Made by a program: the position numbers and the translations under genes
The notes under the pieces: generated by a model
Database searches by the model: none
What the model was told of the DNA's origin: nothing
What the model saw: the letters and a program-made list of their open reading frames with translations, nothing else
In this document: positions 44,034 to 51,452 of the stretch, piece after piece
Layout of the letters: every line of letters starts with the position of its first letter
Numbering within the stretch: position 1 is the first letter of the stretch
Origin: Henriciella sp.
Lineage (GTDB): Bacteria; Pseudomonadota; Alphaproteobacteria; Caulobacterales; Hyphomonadaceae
Length of the DNA: 64,000 bases
Assembly (NCBI GenBank): GCA_017642885.1
Contig: JAEPOM010000016.1
Coordinates: 18,262-82,261 of the forward strand
Direction: 5' to 3'

Positions 44034-45900
44034 ATCGATCGCCGTTATCGGCCACGTGGATCACGGTAAAACAGCTCTGGTCGAGGCACTTACGGGTACC
44101 AATACCGACACACTGGCTGAGGAACGCGCGCGCGGCCTCACAATCACACTTGGGTTTGCACATCTTCAGATGTCTGCCGGAACCCTACACTTCATTGATG
44201 CTCCGGGGCATGCGGATTTTATCCGCACCACGGTGTCAGGGCTCAGCGGCGTCGACTCTGTTTTGCTGGTCGTCTCAGCGAGCGAAGGCATCGAAGCCCA
44301 GACGCGAGAGCATTTCAGACTCGCCCGCCTCCTGGGGATCGAGCGCGTGATGGTCACGCTTACAAAGTGCGACCTGGCGAGCGAGGCGATAATCGAAACC
44401 CGGAGAGCGGAGATCAATGCCCTGGCGGTTGAAGCAGGCGATTCATCTCTGCCCATCATCAGCTGCTCAGCACGCGCATCGGATGGACTGCGCGACCTCA
44501 TACACGAGCTGGTCTCGTTCCTCTCAGTGCCCGCGAGTCGAGCGAAACTGACGGATTTCTTTCTTCCTATTGATCGCGTCTTCAACGCCCCCGGCGTCGG
44601 GACAATCGTTACGGGAACGCTGATCGGTGGCGGAGTTGAGAGAGGAACCGGCGCCTCCATCGGAACGGAACTTGTTACCATTCGGGGGATCCAGGTAGCC
44701 GGTGTGCCGGTCGGGTCAGCCTCCGCCGGATCGCGCGTGGCTCTAAACCTTCGCGGGATCAATCAATCCGAGGTTCGGAAAGGCGATGTTGTGTGTGCGC
44801 CAAACGCGTTCGAGCCGTCTTCACGATTTGACGTTGTGCTGCGGGGCGCAAGTGGAGAGCGTCCAAAACTGAAACACACGGATCAGGTGATGATTATGGC
44901 GGGCACGGCTTACCTACCGGCGCGCGTGCGAATGATCTCTAGCGGGACTGAACCTGGCGAACCAGTCTTCGCCCAACTCGAACTCCGTCAACCGCTTGTC
45001 GGGTATCACGGGCAGCATTTCGTCTTACGGAATCCAGCCGCTTCGGAGACCGTGGTCGGCGGCACGATTTTAGATCCGATCGCACCGACTGTCCCGCGCA
45101 GGAAGCCTTTGCACTTGGCCGTGTTGCGCGCCGCGGAGACCAGCAATCCTGTCGCAATTTCACACGCCTTGGCCGACCGTGATCGCGGAGAGGTTCGCGT
45201 GAAGGACGCCGCCCGGCTTTCCGGTAAAACCGTGTCGGAAGTTGAGGACGCCCTTCGCAGAGAGTTCCTCCTGGCCTCACCCAAGCTCGCCCTTCGTCAT
45301 TCCGAAGTCCGGTCGGCTACAGGCGAGTTCCGCGAAGCCCTTACATCCTTGCACCGAGCGCGCCCGATCCGCCCCTTCCACGCGTCTGCCACCGTCACAT
45401 CGAAGCTGCGTCAGGCCCCTGCGTCTATCCTGGACTGGGTTGAGCGCGATTTGGTCCGATCCGGGGAGGTGCTCGAAACCGCATCTGGACTAGCGTTAGC
45501 ATCTCATGACCCACACACTTCTATGACGCCCCAACAGCTGCTGGACTACGAGCAAGCGGCGGCGCGGCTTGCAGAAATGGGCTTGCGACCGACACCGCTC
45601 TTCGCTGACCAAACCACCAGCGCTGAGCAGGAAGACCTAATCGAATTATTGATCCATCTGGGCGTTGCCGTACGCCTCTATAATCACGGATTGCGACAGC
45701 ACATTCTCTTGCATGCAGACGTCGTCGCCGCTGCTCAAGACACCTTGAGGAAACAGTTTCCTCACGGAACGCCTTTCACGACGGGAGAGGCCCGCGCCGC
45801 GCTCGCGACGAACCGCAAAACCGTCGTACCGCTGCTCGAATTGTTTGACCGAAAAGGTGTCACGTCTCGTGAAGAAGATGTCCGGATTCTCGCGGCGTAA
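44023..45900 (+). CDS. selB: Selenocysteine-specific elongation factor SelB
   Basis: SelB is an EF-Tu-like GTPase that binds selenocysteyl-tRNA(Sec) and the SECIS element of the mRNA. The 625-residue protein starts at ATG 44023 (an earlier in-frame codon at 43999 lies in selA). G1 is GHVDHGKTALVEA; DAPGHADF, the guanine-recognition TKCDLAS and a domain-2 FNAPGVGTIVTGTL follow. The C-terminal third is predicted to be winged-helix domains that contact the SECIS hairpin (for example PFTTGEARAALATNRKTVVPLLE). It overlaps selA by 11 bp, and selC begins 56 bp after its stop. Confidence 0.97.
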   Translation: MTHKSIAVIGHVDHGKTALVEALTGTNTDTLAEERARGLTITLGFAHLQMSAGTLHFIDAPGHADFIRTTVSGLSGVDSVLLVVSASEGIEAQTREHFRLARLLGIERVMVTLTKCDLASEAIIETRRAEINALAVEAGDSSLPIISCSARASDGLRDLIHELVSFLSVPASRAKLTDFFLPIDRVFNAPGVGTIVTGTLIGGGVERGTGASIGTELVTIRGIQVAGVPVGSASAGSRVALNLRGINQSEVRKGDVVCAPNAFEPSSRFDVVLRGASGERPKLKHTDQVMIMAGTAYLPARVRMISSGTEPGEPVFAQLELRQPLVGYHGQHFVLRNPAASETVVGGTILDPIAPTVPRRKPLHLAVLRAAETSNPVAISHALADRDRGEVRVKDAARLSGKTVSEVEDALRREFLLASPKLALRHSEVRSATGEFREALTSLHRARPIRPFHASATVTSKLRQAPASILDWVERDLVRSGEVLETASGLALASHDPHTSMTPQQLLDYEQAAARLAEMGLRPTPLFADQTTSAEQEDLIELLIHLGVAVRLYNHGLRQHILLHADVVAAAQDTLRKQFPHGTPFTTGEARAALATNRKTVVPLLELFDRKGVTSREEDVRILAA

Positions 45901-45956
45901 GCCTGTCCGATTCTCACTTGCGCCTCTCCTTCACGGGTCTAAGTCTGAACAAATGC

Positions 45957-46052
45957 GGAGGCGACTGGAGTCTGGTGGCTTCCCTGGTCTTCAAAACCAG
46001 CGACGCGTCGTAACCGGCGTGTGGTGGGTTCGATTCCCATCCGCCTCCGCCA
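45957..46052 (+). tRNA. selC: tRNA-Sec (anticodon TCA)
   Basis: 96 nt with encoded CCA. The 5' acceptor GGAGGCGA pairs with the 3' strand (seven clear pairs plus an eighth position), the long acceptor stem of tRNA-Sec. The D-arm has the six-base-pair stem GGAGTC/GGCTTC closing a TGGT loop. The anticodon stem is CTGGT/ACCAG with loop CTTCAAA and anticodon TCA. A long variable arm follows, and the T arm is GTGGG-TTCGATT-CCCAT. Folding is the same as E. coli selC in every arm. The gene lies between selB and the thioredoxin-like gene. Confidence 0.96.
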
Positions 46053-46121
46053 AAGACATGACGCGGCGCAACTGATGGACAACCCCGTCGAGTTAAGCCT
46101 AGCATCGCGCAGGAGGTGACG

Positions 46122-47708
46122 ATGGCTGAGATTTCGGGTTTCGAACTAGATGACCTCGACGGCGCACCGCGAACGTTCCCGTCGACGGACCCAACGCTCA
46201 TCTGCTTCGTCAAAGAGGATTGCGAAACCTGCAATCTTGCCGCTCCGGTCCTGGAGGCCTTTGCGCAAGCTTATAGCGACACCGCAAATGTCTGGATGAT
46301 CAGCCAGACACGCGAGGGTAGCCTGGTCTTGAAAGACCGGCACGGACTGAGCCTTCCGATTCTGGAAGATGCCGACCTGCAAACCTCGTTCGCCTACGGG
46401 TTCGATATTGTTCCCGCGCTTTATTGGTGCCCCGACGGCGCAGCACTCGACACCCATTTCGAGGGGTTCGTGAAAAGCGAATGGCAAGGCGTGGATCAAA
46501 AAATAGCCGAAATGCTCGACACGGAAGTTGCCAAGATCGATTGGGACACCCTGCCCGATTGGCGGCCCGGATGCGGGTCCAAACATCTGGATCCGGAGAT
46601 CCACGACCGACTGCTCGCAGAAGCCTCGGACAGCCCGATCCGTGCCCGGAAAATCGAAATCGCCAGTGCCGACGACGTCGCTGAATTCATGTTTGACCAA
46701 GGCTTCTCCGACGGCCTTCCGATCGTCCCCCCGACGCCAGAGCGCGTGGTGCGCATGCTCAGCGGCACGCGGCGCTCGCCCAAAGACGTGATCGCTCAAA
46801 TGCCGCCCAATATGGGCGAAGCAACGGTGGAAAAGATCGCCATCAACGCGGTCATGGCAGGGTGCAAGCCGGAATATCTGCCGGTGGTGATCGCCGCGAT
46901 CGAAGCCGTCTGCACGGATGAGTTCAACATTCACGGCGTGATGGCCACGACCATGGGCGCATCGCCGGTCCTCGTCGTGAACGGCCCTATTCGCGATCGC
47001 CTCGATATGAATAGCGGTTTGATGGCATTGGGCACGGGCAATCGCGCGAACGCCACGATCGGGCGCGCCGTGCGCCTCGCCATTCGTAATATCGGGGGAT
47101 CAAAACCAGGCGGCACGGATCGCTCCACGCTGGGCTCACCGATGAAATTCACAATGTGCTTTGCTGAACGCGAGGATCGCTCGCCCTGGGCGCCTCTCCA
47201 TGTTGAGCGCGGGTTCAAAGCGGAAGACTCCGTGGTCACAGCCTTCGCCATGACGTCCGGACCGGTTCATATCGTCGATCAGGAATCGCGCGCGCCAGAC
47301 GAGATCGCTGGAACACTGGGTTTGGGACTCGAGTCGCTCTTCCTGCCCAAATACCACATGATGCCAGTCGACACGCTTCTGGTGGTCTGCCCAGAGCATG
47401 TCGATACGTTGATGCGGGATGGTGCATACGACAAGGATCGTCTGCGTGCTCGCGTCCAGGTGGTCACGATGCGGCCGCTCCGCGATATGGTTGCAAATGA
47501 AGTCTCTGGCGCAGGAATGACCCGGGCGGCTGCGGCTAATCTTGATGAGGATCAGCTCGATAGACTCGTCCCGAAATTTGCCAAGCCAGACCATATCCAT
47601 ATTGTGGTCGCAGGATCAGATGCTGGGAAATTCTCGAGTGCTTATCATGGCTGGGTCACCGGACCGATGGGCTCGCAGTCAGTTTCCCGCAAGATTGAAG
47701 ATGTTTAG
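46122..47708 (+). CDS. Thioredoxin-like plus conserved-domain protein, probable UGSC-selenoprotein partner
   Basis: 528 residues. The first about 140 form a thioredoxin-like fold with CxxC at C34-C37 (FVKEDCETCNLAAPVLEAF) and the cis-proline-like DIVPALYW. The rest (about residues 180-528) is a separate conserved-looking domain, starting EFMFDQGFSDGLPIVPPTPE and containing AVMAGCKPEYLPVVIAAIEA and VMATTMGASPVLVVNGP. I cannot name it. A strong AGGAGG lies five bases before ATG 46122; the earlier in-frame GTG (46116) lies within that site. It begins 69 bp after selC, and the selenoprotein gene follows 14 bp later, so the pair is probably a thiol-redox system. No in-frame TGA is used here. Confidence 0.75.
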   Translation: MAEISGFELDDLDGAPRTFPSTDPTLICFVKEDCETCNLAAPVLEAFAQAYSDTANVWMISQTREGSLVLKDRHGLSLPILEDADLQTSFAYGFDIVPALYWCPDGAALDTHFEGFVKSEWQGVDQKIAEMLDTEVAKIDWDTLPDWRPGCGSKHLDPEIHDRLLAEASDSPIRARKIEIASADDVAEFMFDQGFSDGLPIVPPTPERVVRMLSGTRRSPKDVIAQMPPNMGEATVEKIAINAVMAGCKPEYLPVVIAAIEAVCTDEFNIHGVMATTMGASPVLVVNGPIRDRLDMNSGLMALGTGNRANATIGRAVRLAIRNIGGSKPGGTDRSTLGSPMKFTMCFAEREDRSPWAPLHVERGFKAEDSVVTAFAMTSGPVHIVDQESRAPDEIAGTLGLGLESLFLPKYHMMPVDTLLVVCPEHVDTLMRDGAYDKDRLRARVQVVTMRPLRDMVANEVSGAGMTRAAAANLDEDQLDRLVPKFAKPDHIHIVVAGSDAGKFSSAYHGWVTGPMGSQSVSRKIEDV

Positions 47709-47722
47709 AAGAAGGAGGACGA

Positions 47723-48241
47723 ATGACAGTCATTCTAGATCCAACTGACGAAGCTGTACCGGTCAGTCGGCAAATTACGCCGCGCTCTGGCCAGGTCACC
47801 GGCGTGGTTGGCTTGATGGACATTCGAAAACCGAGAGGCGACATTTTGCTCGATGAGCTTGAACGTCTTCTCGGGGAACGAATGCCGGGTATCGAAGTCC
47901 GGCGCTACGCCAAGCCAACCTTCACCAAGCCCTGCCCCGACGATTTACGGACGCAGATGAAGGCTGAATGTGATTTCGTCGTTGAAGGGTTAGCTGACTG
48001 AGGGTCTTGTACGACGTGCAGTATGCACGACACAGTCTGGTTTGAAATCCAGGGCCTTCCGGCAGTTACCATCGCTTCTAGCGAATTTCATAACGCCGCC
48101 GTGACCCAGCGCGACGCGCTCGGCATGAGCGATGCGCGATTTGTCCTCGTCGATCATCCGATTCAGGATGCGACCGATGATGAAATGCGCACCAAGGCGG
48201 CGGCGGTCTATGATCAAGTGGTCGACGCACTGACGACGTGA
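47723..48241 (+). CDS. UGSC-motif selenoprotein; in-frame TGA at 47999-48001 read as selenocysteine
   Basis: The reading frame opens at ATG 47723 after AAGGAGG, runs 92 codons, meets TGA at 47999, and continues in the same frame for another 79 codons to a TGA at 48239. Read through, the protein has 172 residues with Sec at 93: LAD-U-GSC-TTC-SMHD. U-G-S-C is the signature of the UGSC selenoprotein family, in which Sec93 and Cys96 form a CxxC-like redox pair. A second Cys (C99) follows. The half after the Sec continues with normal protein-like sequence (VWFEIQGLPAVTIASSEFHN). A SECIS-like hairpin follows the TGA at the expected distance. A gene caller that stops at TGA would report two unrelated short ORFs here. 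Confidence 0.93.
47999..48034 (+). promoter_or_regulatory. SECIS-like element (UGA codon plus hairpin)
   Basis: After the TGA, CGTGC (48015-48019) pairs with GCACG (48025-48029) around a five-base loop AGTAT, with flanking TGT/ACA (48008-48010 / 48032-48034) extending the stem. The apical loop starts 19 nt after the TGA. In E. coli fdhF the recognised loop is about 18-23 nt after the UGA, and its apex (UGCAG-GU-CUGCA) resembles the sequence here (TGCAG-TA-TGCA). This is inside the coding region, as bacterial SECIS elements are. It would bring SelB to the ribosome at the UGA. Position and apex are seen; recognition is inferred. Confidence 0.72.
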
Positions 48242-48262
48242 TCGTAGCTTGTTCCGATCTGG

Positions 48263-48297
48263 TCAGCCCGGTTGGAAAACCGGGCTGATCGCTTTTT
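48263..48297 (+). terminator. Rho-independent terminator after the selenoprotein gene
   Basis: TCAGCCCGGTT (48263-48273) pairs perfectly with 48278-48288 around the loop GGAA, followed by TCGC and five T (48293-48297). It begins 22 bp after the selenoprotein stop and separates it from selD. Confidence 0.9.
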
Positions 48298-48341
48298 GGC
48301 GACCATGGTTCGCCTCAACCTGAATCCTGGAGCCGCCGCGC

Positions 48342-50513
48342 TTGCAATCAAATCGACCACTCCCAATCACGCGCGACCTGGTTCTGCTGGGCGGAGGGCA
48401 CGCGCATGCCTTGGTCTTGAAAAAGTGGGCGATGGCGCCGCTCCCCGGAGCGCAAGTCACCTTGGTCAATCCGGATGCGAAAGCGCCTTATACCGGGATG
48501 CTCCCTGGCTTTGTCGCCGGTCACTACCAGCGCGCCGATCTGGATATCGATATGGTGCGTCTGGCCCGGCAAGCGGGCGCGCGGCTCATCATCGACCGCG
48601 CCATCGGCATCGATACAGAGGCCAAGACGGTCCAACTGAAATCGCGACCCGACATCTGCTATGACACGCTGTCCATCGACATTGGCATCACGTCCGCCTT
48701 GATGGATTTACCCGGAGCGTCAGACCATCTCGTCCCGGCCAAGCCGCTGGGCCGGTTCGCAGATTCCTGGTCAGCTTTGATCGAAGACGCGCAATTGAAA
48801 CGCCGCCCCCTCAACATTGCAGTCATCGGCGCCGGTGTCGCAGGGATCGAGCTCGCACTCGCCATGGACCACCGATTGAAAGAGCTCGGCATCTCCGGAA
48901 CGGTTGGTTTGATTGAGGCGGCGGATACGATCCTGAGAGAAGCCAGCTCTGGCGCACGGCGCAAACTAATCTCGGAACTAAAACACGCAGAGATCGAAGT
49001 CATAACGGAGACGACGGTCACCGCGTTCACTGAACAGGGCTTTTGCCGGGGCCCAGATGACGCGCTCGTTCCAGCGGACTTTATCGTCAGCACCGCCGGG
49101 GCGATGCCGCATTGCTGGCTATCTGAAACATCGCTCGACCTGGAGGCGGGGTATATTGCGGTGGCGCCAACGCTGCGCTCAACCAACACACCAAACGTCT
49201 TTGCCACAGGCGATTGCGCCCACCTGACCCACGCGCCTCGCCCCAAAGCTGGCGTGTTTGCCGTCCGCCAGGCGCCCGTTCTGTTTGAGAACCTCTGCGC
49301 CGATCTTGCCGATCAACCGCTCCGAAATTTCACCCCTCAAAAGTCTTATTTGAAGCTCATCTCGACCGGACGAAAATCTGCGATCACTGATAAATGGGGC
49401 ATTGGGCTGTCGGGGAAGCGCATCTGGCGACTAAAGAATCGCATCGATCAAGCGTTCATGGATCAGTTTCGACATCCTACAAACATGGAGATCCCGGATC
49501 TGCCTGCGAGGCGCGCGTCCGGGCTCGACGACTTGTATGAGGCGCACACGCATCAGTGCGGAGCTTGCGGCGCCAAAGTCGCGCAAGGCACTTTGGAGAA
49601 AGGTCTGGACAACGCACTTGATGGATCGCTTGAGGACGCAGCGATCATCAATCATGGCGCGACATCCCAAGTCTTCAGCACGGACCACCTGCGCGCCTTC
49701 AATCAAGACCCGTATACGTTGGCCAAGGTCGCAGCGATCCACGCGCTTGGAGATATCTGGGCCATGGGCGCGACGCCAGACGCGGTGCTCGCTCATATAG
49801 TTCTGCCGCCGCTTTCTCCCAAGAAGCAGGCTCAAATGATGCGCGAAATCATGGCCGGCGCCGGAGACGTGTTTTCCGCCTGCGACACGAAGATTTCCGG
49901 CGGACATACGAGCAATGGTGCAGAATTGATGATTGGGTTTTCGATTGCAGGAAACCTTGACCACGCCCCGATCACCCAATCCGGAGCGTCGCCCGGTGAT
50001 TGCCTGATCCTGACCAAACCCATCGGCACAGGCGTCCTCCTCGCAGCAGAAATGCGCCAGCTTGCCGATGGCGACGATTATCAGGCGGCGCTCACGAGCA
50101 TGACGCGACTGCAGTCTGAGGCGTCTAGCTTGCTCCGAGACCATGCGACCGCGCTAACCGATGTCACCGGCTTCGGCCTCGCCGGTCACTTGTTCAATAT
50201 TCTGAACACTTCCGGCGTAGCGGCGCGTATCGATCTCTCAGACATTCCGCTCCTGGAAGGTGCGTTGAACCTGGCGAGCGACGGCGTCCGCTCGACCCTT
50301 TGGCCGTCAAATGCAGAGAGAGCGGAACAGATGACCATGACCGCTTCGCCGCTGACCGACCTTCTCTTCGACCCTCAAACATGCGGCGGCTTGTTAGCCA
50401 CGATCCCCGCAGCAAAGACCGCGCAGGTATTCGAGGCATTTGAGGCTGCGGAAGAGCCAATCTGGAAGATTGGTGACATCACGCAAGGCGCACCCCATAT
50501 CGAGGTGCAATGA
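48342..50513 (+). CDS. selD: Fused pyridine-nucleotide-disulfide-oxidoreductase-like / selenophosphate synthetase SelD
   Basis: 723 residues in two parts. Residues 1 to about 390 form an FAD/NAD(P)-dependent oxidoreductase related to type II NADH dehydrogenases (LVLLGGGHAHALVLKKW, IAVIGAGVAGIELALAMD, NVFATGDCAHL). From about 400 it is SelD, which makes selenophosphate from selenide and ATP. The catalytic Cys region is QCGACGAKVAQ (C406, C409, K412); DPYTLAKVAAIHALGDIWAMG, KISGGHTSNGAELMIGF and LTDVTGFGLAGHLF follow. The active-site residue is Cys, not Sec, so translation does not need Sec. Translation appears to begin at TTG 48342 after GGAG. The fusion is known in several bacteria; its first half may reduce a selenium precursor. 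Confidence 0.92.
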   Translation: MQSNRPLPITRDLVLLGGGHAHALVLKKWAMAPLPGAQVTLVNPDAKAPYTGMLPGFVAGHYQRADLDIDMVRLARQAGARLIIDRAIGIDTEAKTVQLKSRPDICYDTLSIDIGITSALMDLPGASDHLVPAKPLGRFADSWSALIEDAQLKRRPLNIAVIGAGVAGIELALAMDHRLKELGISGTVGLIEAADTILREASSGARRKLISELKHAEIEVITETTVTAFTEQGFCRGPDDALVPADFIVSTAGAMPHCWLSETSLDLEAGYIAVAPTLRSTNTPNVFATGDCAHLTHAPRPKAGVFAVRQAPVLFENLCADLADQPLRNFTPQKSYLKLISTGRKSAITDKWGIGLSGKRIWRLKNRIDQAFMDQFRHPTNMEIPDLPARRASGLDDLYEAHTHQCGACGAKVAQGTLEKGLDNALDGSLEDAAIINHGATSQVFSTDHLRAFNQDPYTLAKVAAIHALGDIWAMGATPDAVLAHIVLPPLSPKKQAQMMREIMAGAGDVFSACDTKISGGHTSNGAELMIGFSIAGNLDHAPITQSGASPGDCLILTKPIGTGVLLAAEMRQLADGDDYQAALTSMTRLQSEASSLLRDHATALTDVTGFGLAGHLFNILNTSGVAARIDLSDIPLLEGALNLASDGVRSTLWPSNAERAEQMTMTASPLTDLLFDPQTCGGLLATIPAAKTAQVFEAFEAAEEPIWKIGDITQGAPHIEVQ

Positions 50514-50534
50514 GATAGAACAAGGACCCGAGAC

Positions 50535-51371
50535 ATGAACAATGATGCGATGATCGAATACTGGAACGGCGCCGCCGGACAGAAATGGGTCGACCAGTCG
50601 GATCGATTGGATGCCATGCTCGGCCAATTCGCTGATGGCGTACTCGACGCAGCGGCGATCCAGTCAGGCGAACGCGCGTTAGACATCGGTTGTGGCGCAG
50701 GCGTTCTGACGCTCGGCGCAACCGCGAAGTCTGGGGGAGCTGTCGGATCGCTCGGTGTAGATGTCTCGACGCCGCTTCTTGCCCTGGCTCGCAAGCGCGC
50801 CGCCGAGGCAGGTTCACCCGCCACATTCGAGCAAGCAGATGCGAGTGCTTACACCGCAGAATATAAGCTCGATCTTATGATCTCTCGCTTTGGCGTGATG
50901 TTTTTTGAAGATCCGGCAGCCGCCTTTGCCAAAATCCATGGACAGATTCGCACCGACGGGCGCATGGCTTTCATGTGCTGGCAAGCGCTCTCGTTGAACG
51001 ATTGGGCCTTTGCGCCATTCCAGGCCGCGTTGCCATTGTTGAAAGAAGCGCCGCCTAGCCCTGATCCAACCGCGCCAGGGCCTTTCGCGTTTGCCGACAA
51101 GGAGCGGCTCGCGGACATACTGACCGAGGCTGGCTGGCGGAACAGCTCGATCGAGCCTTTCGAAACAGAGATCACGTTGCCCGGCAACGATGTTGAAACC
51201 AGCGCCCGTTTCATGTTGCAGCTCGGGCCTTTGTCCCGATTGATCGCTGAACAAGATCTCGACCCGCAATCCATCCTATCAGCGGTCACGGACCGGCTCG
51301 CCGAAAACGCTGAGCCTGATGGACGGGTAAAAATGAAATCGGCTTGCTGGCTGGTTCAGGCAAATGCGTGA
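50535..51371 (+). CDS. SAM-dependent class I methyltransferase
   Basis: The 278-residue protein begins MNNDAMIEYWNGAAGQKWVD, typical of UbiE/methyltransferase-11-like proteins. SAM motif I is LDIGCGAGVLTLG, followed by VDVSTPLLALARKRA and the motif-III-like sequence LDLMISRFGVMFFEDPA. The substrate is unknown. It starts 21 bp after selD on the same strand with no terminator between, so it probably shares that transcript. A role in selenium chemistry (for example methylation of selenide) is possible but has no direct support in the sequence. Confidence 0.82.
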   Translation: MNNDAMIEYWNGAAGQKWVDQSDRLDAMLGQFADGVLDAAAIQSGERALDIGCGAGVLTLGATAKSGGAVGSLGVDVSTPLLALARKRAAEAGSPATFEQADASAYTAEYKLDLMISRFGVMFFEDPAAAFAKIHGQIRTDGRMAFMCWQALSLNDWAFAPFQAALPLLKEAPPSPDPTAPGPFAFADKERLADILTEAGWRNSSIEPFETEITLPGNDVETSARFMLQLGPLSRLIAEQDLDPQSILSAVTDRLAENAEPDGRVKMKSACWLVQANA

Positions 51372-51452
51372 CGCGTAAGAAACATTACAGGTGCCCTTGC
51401 CCGATCGGGTTGAACTTCTAAGGTCATCAAAGACGTAAACCTGGGGCATCAA

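Noticed and set aside
48023..48241. Independent small ORF starting at ATG 48023
   Set aside because: It is in frame with the upstream ORF through the TGA at 47999 and has no ribosome binding site of its own. It is the C-terminal part of the selenoprotein.
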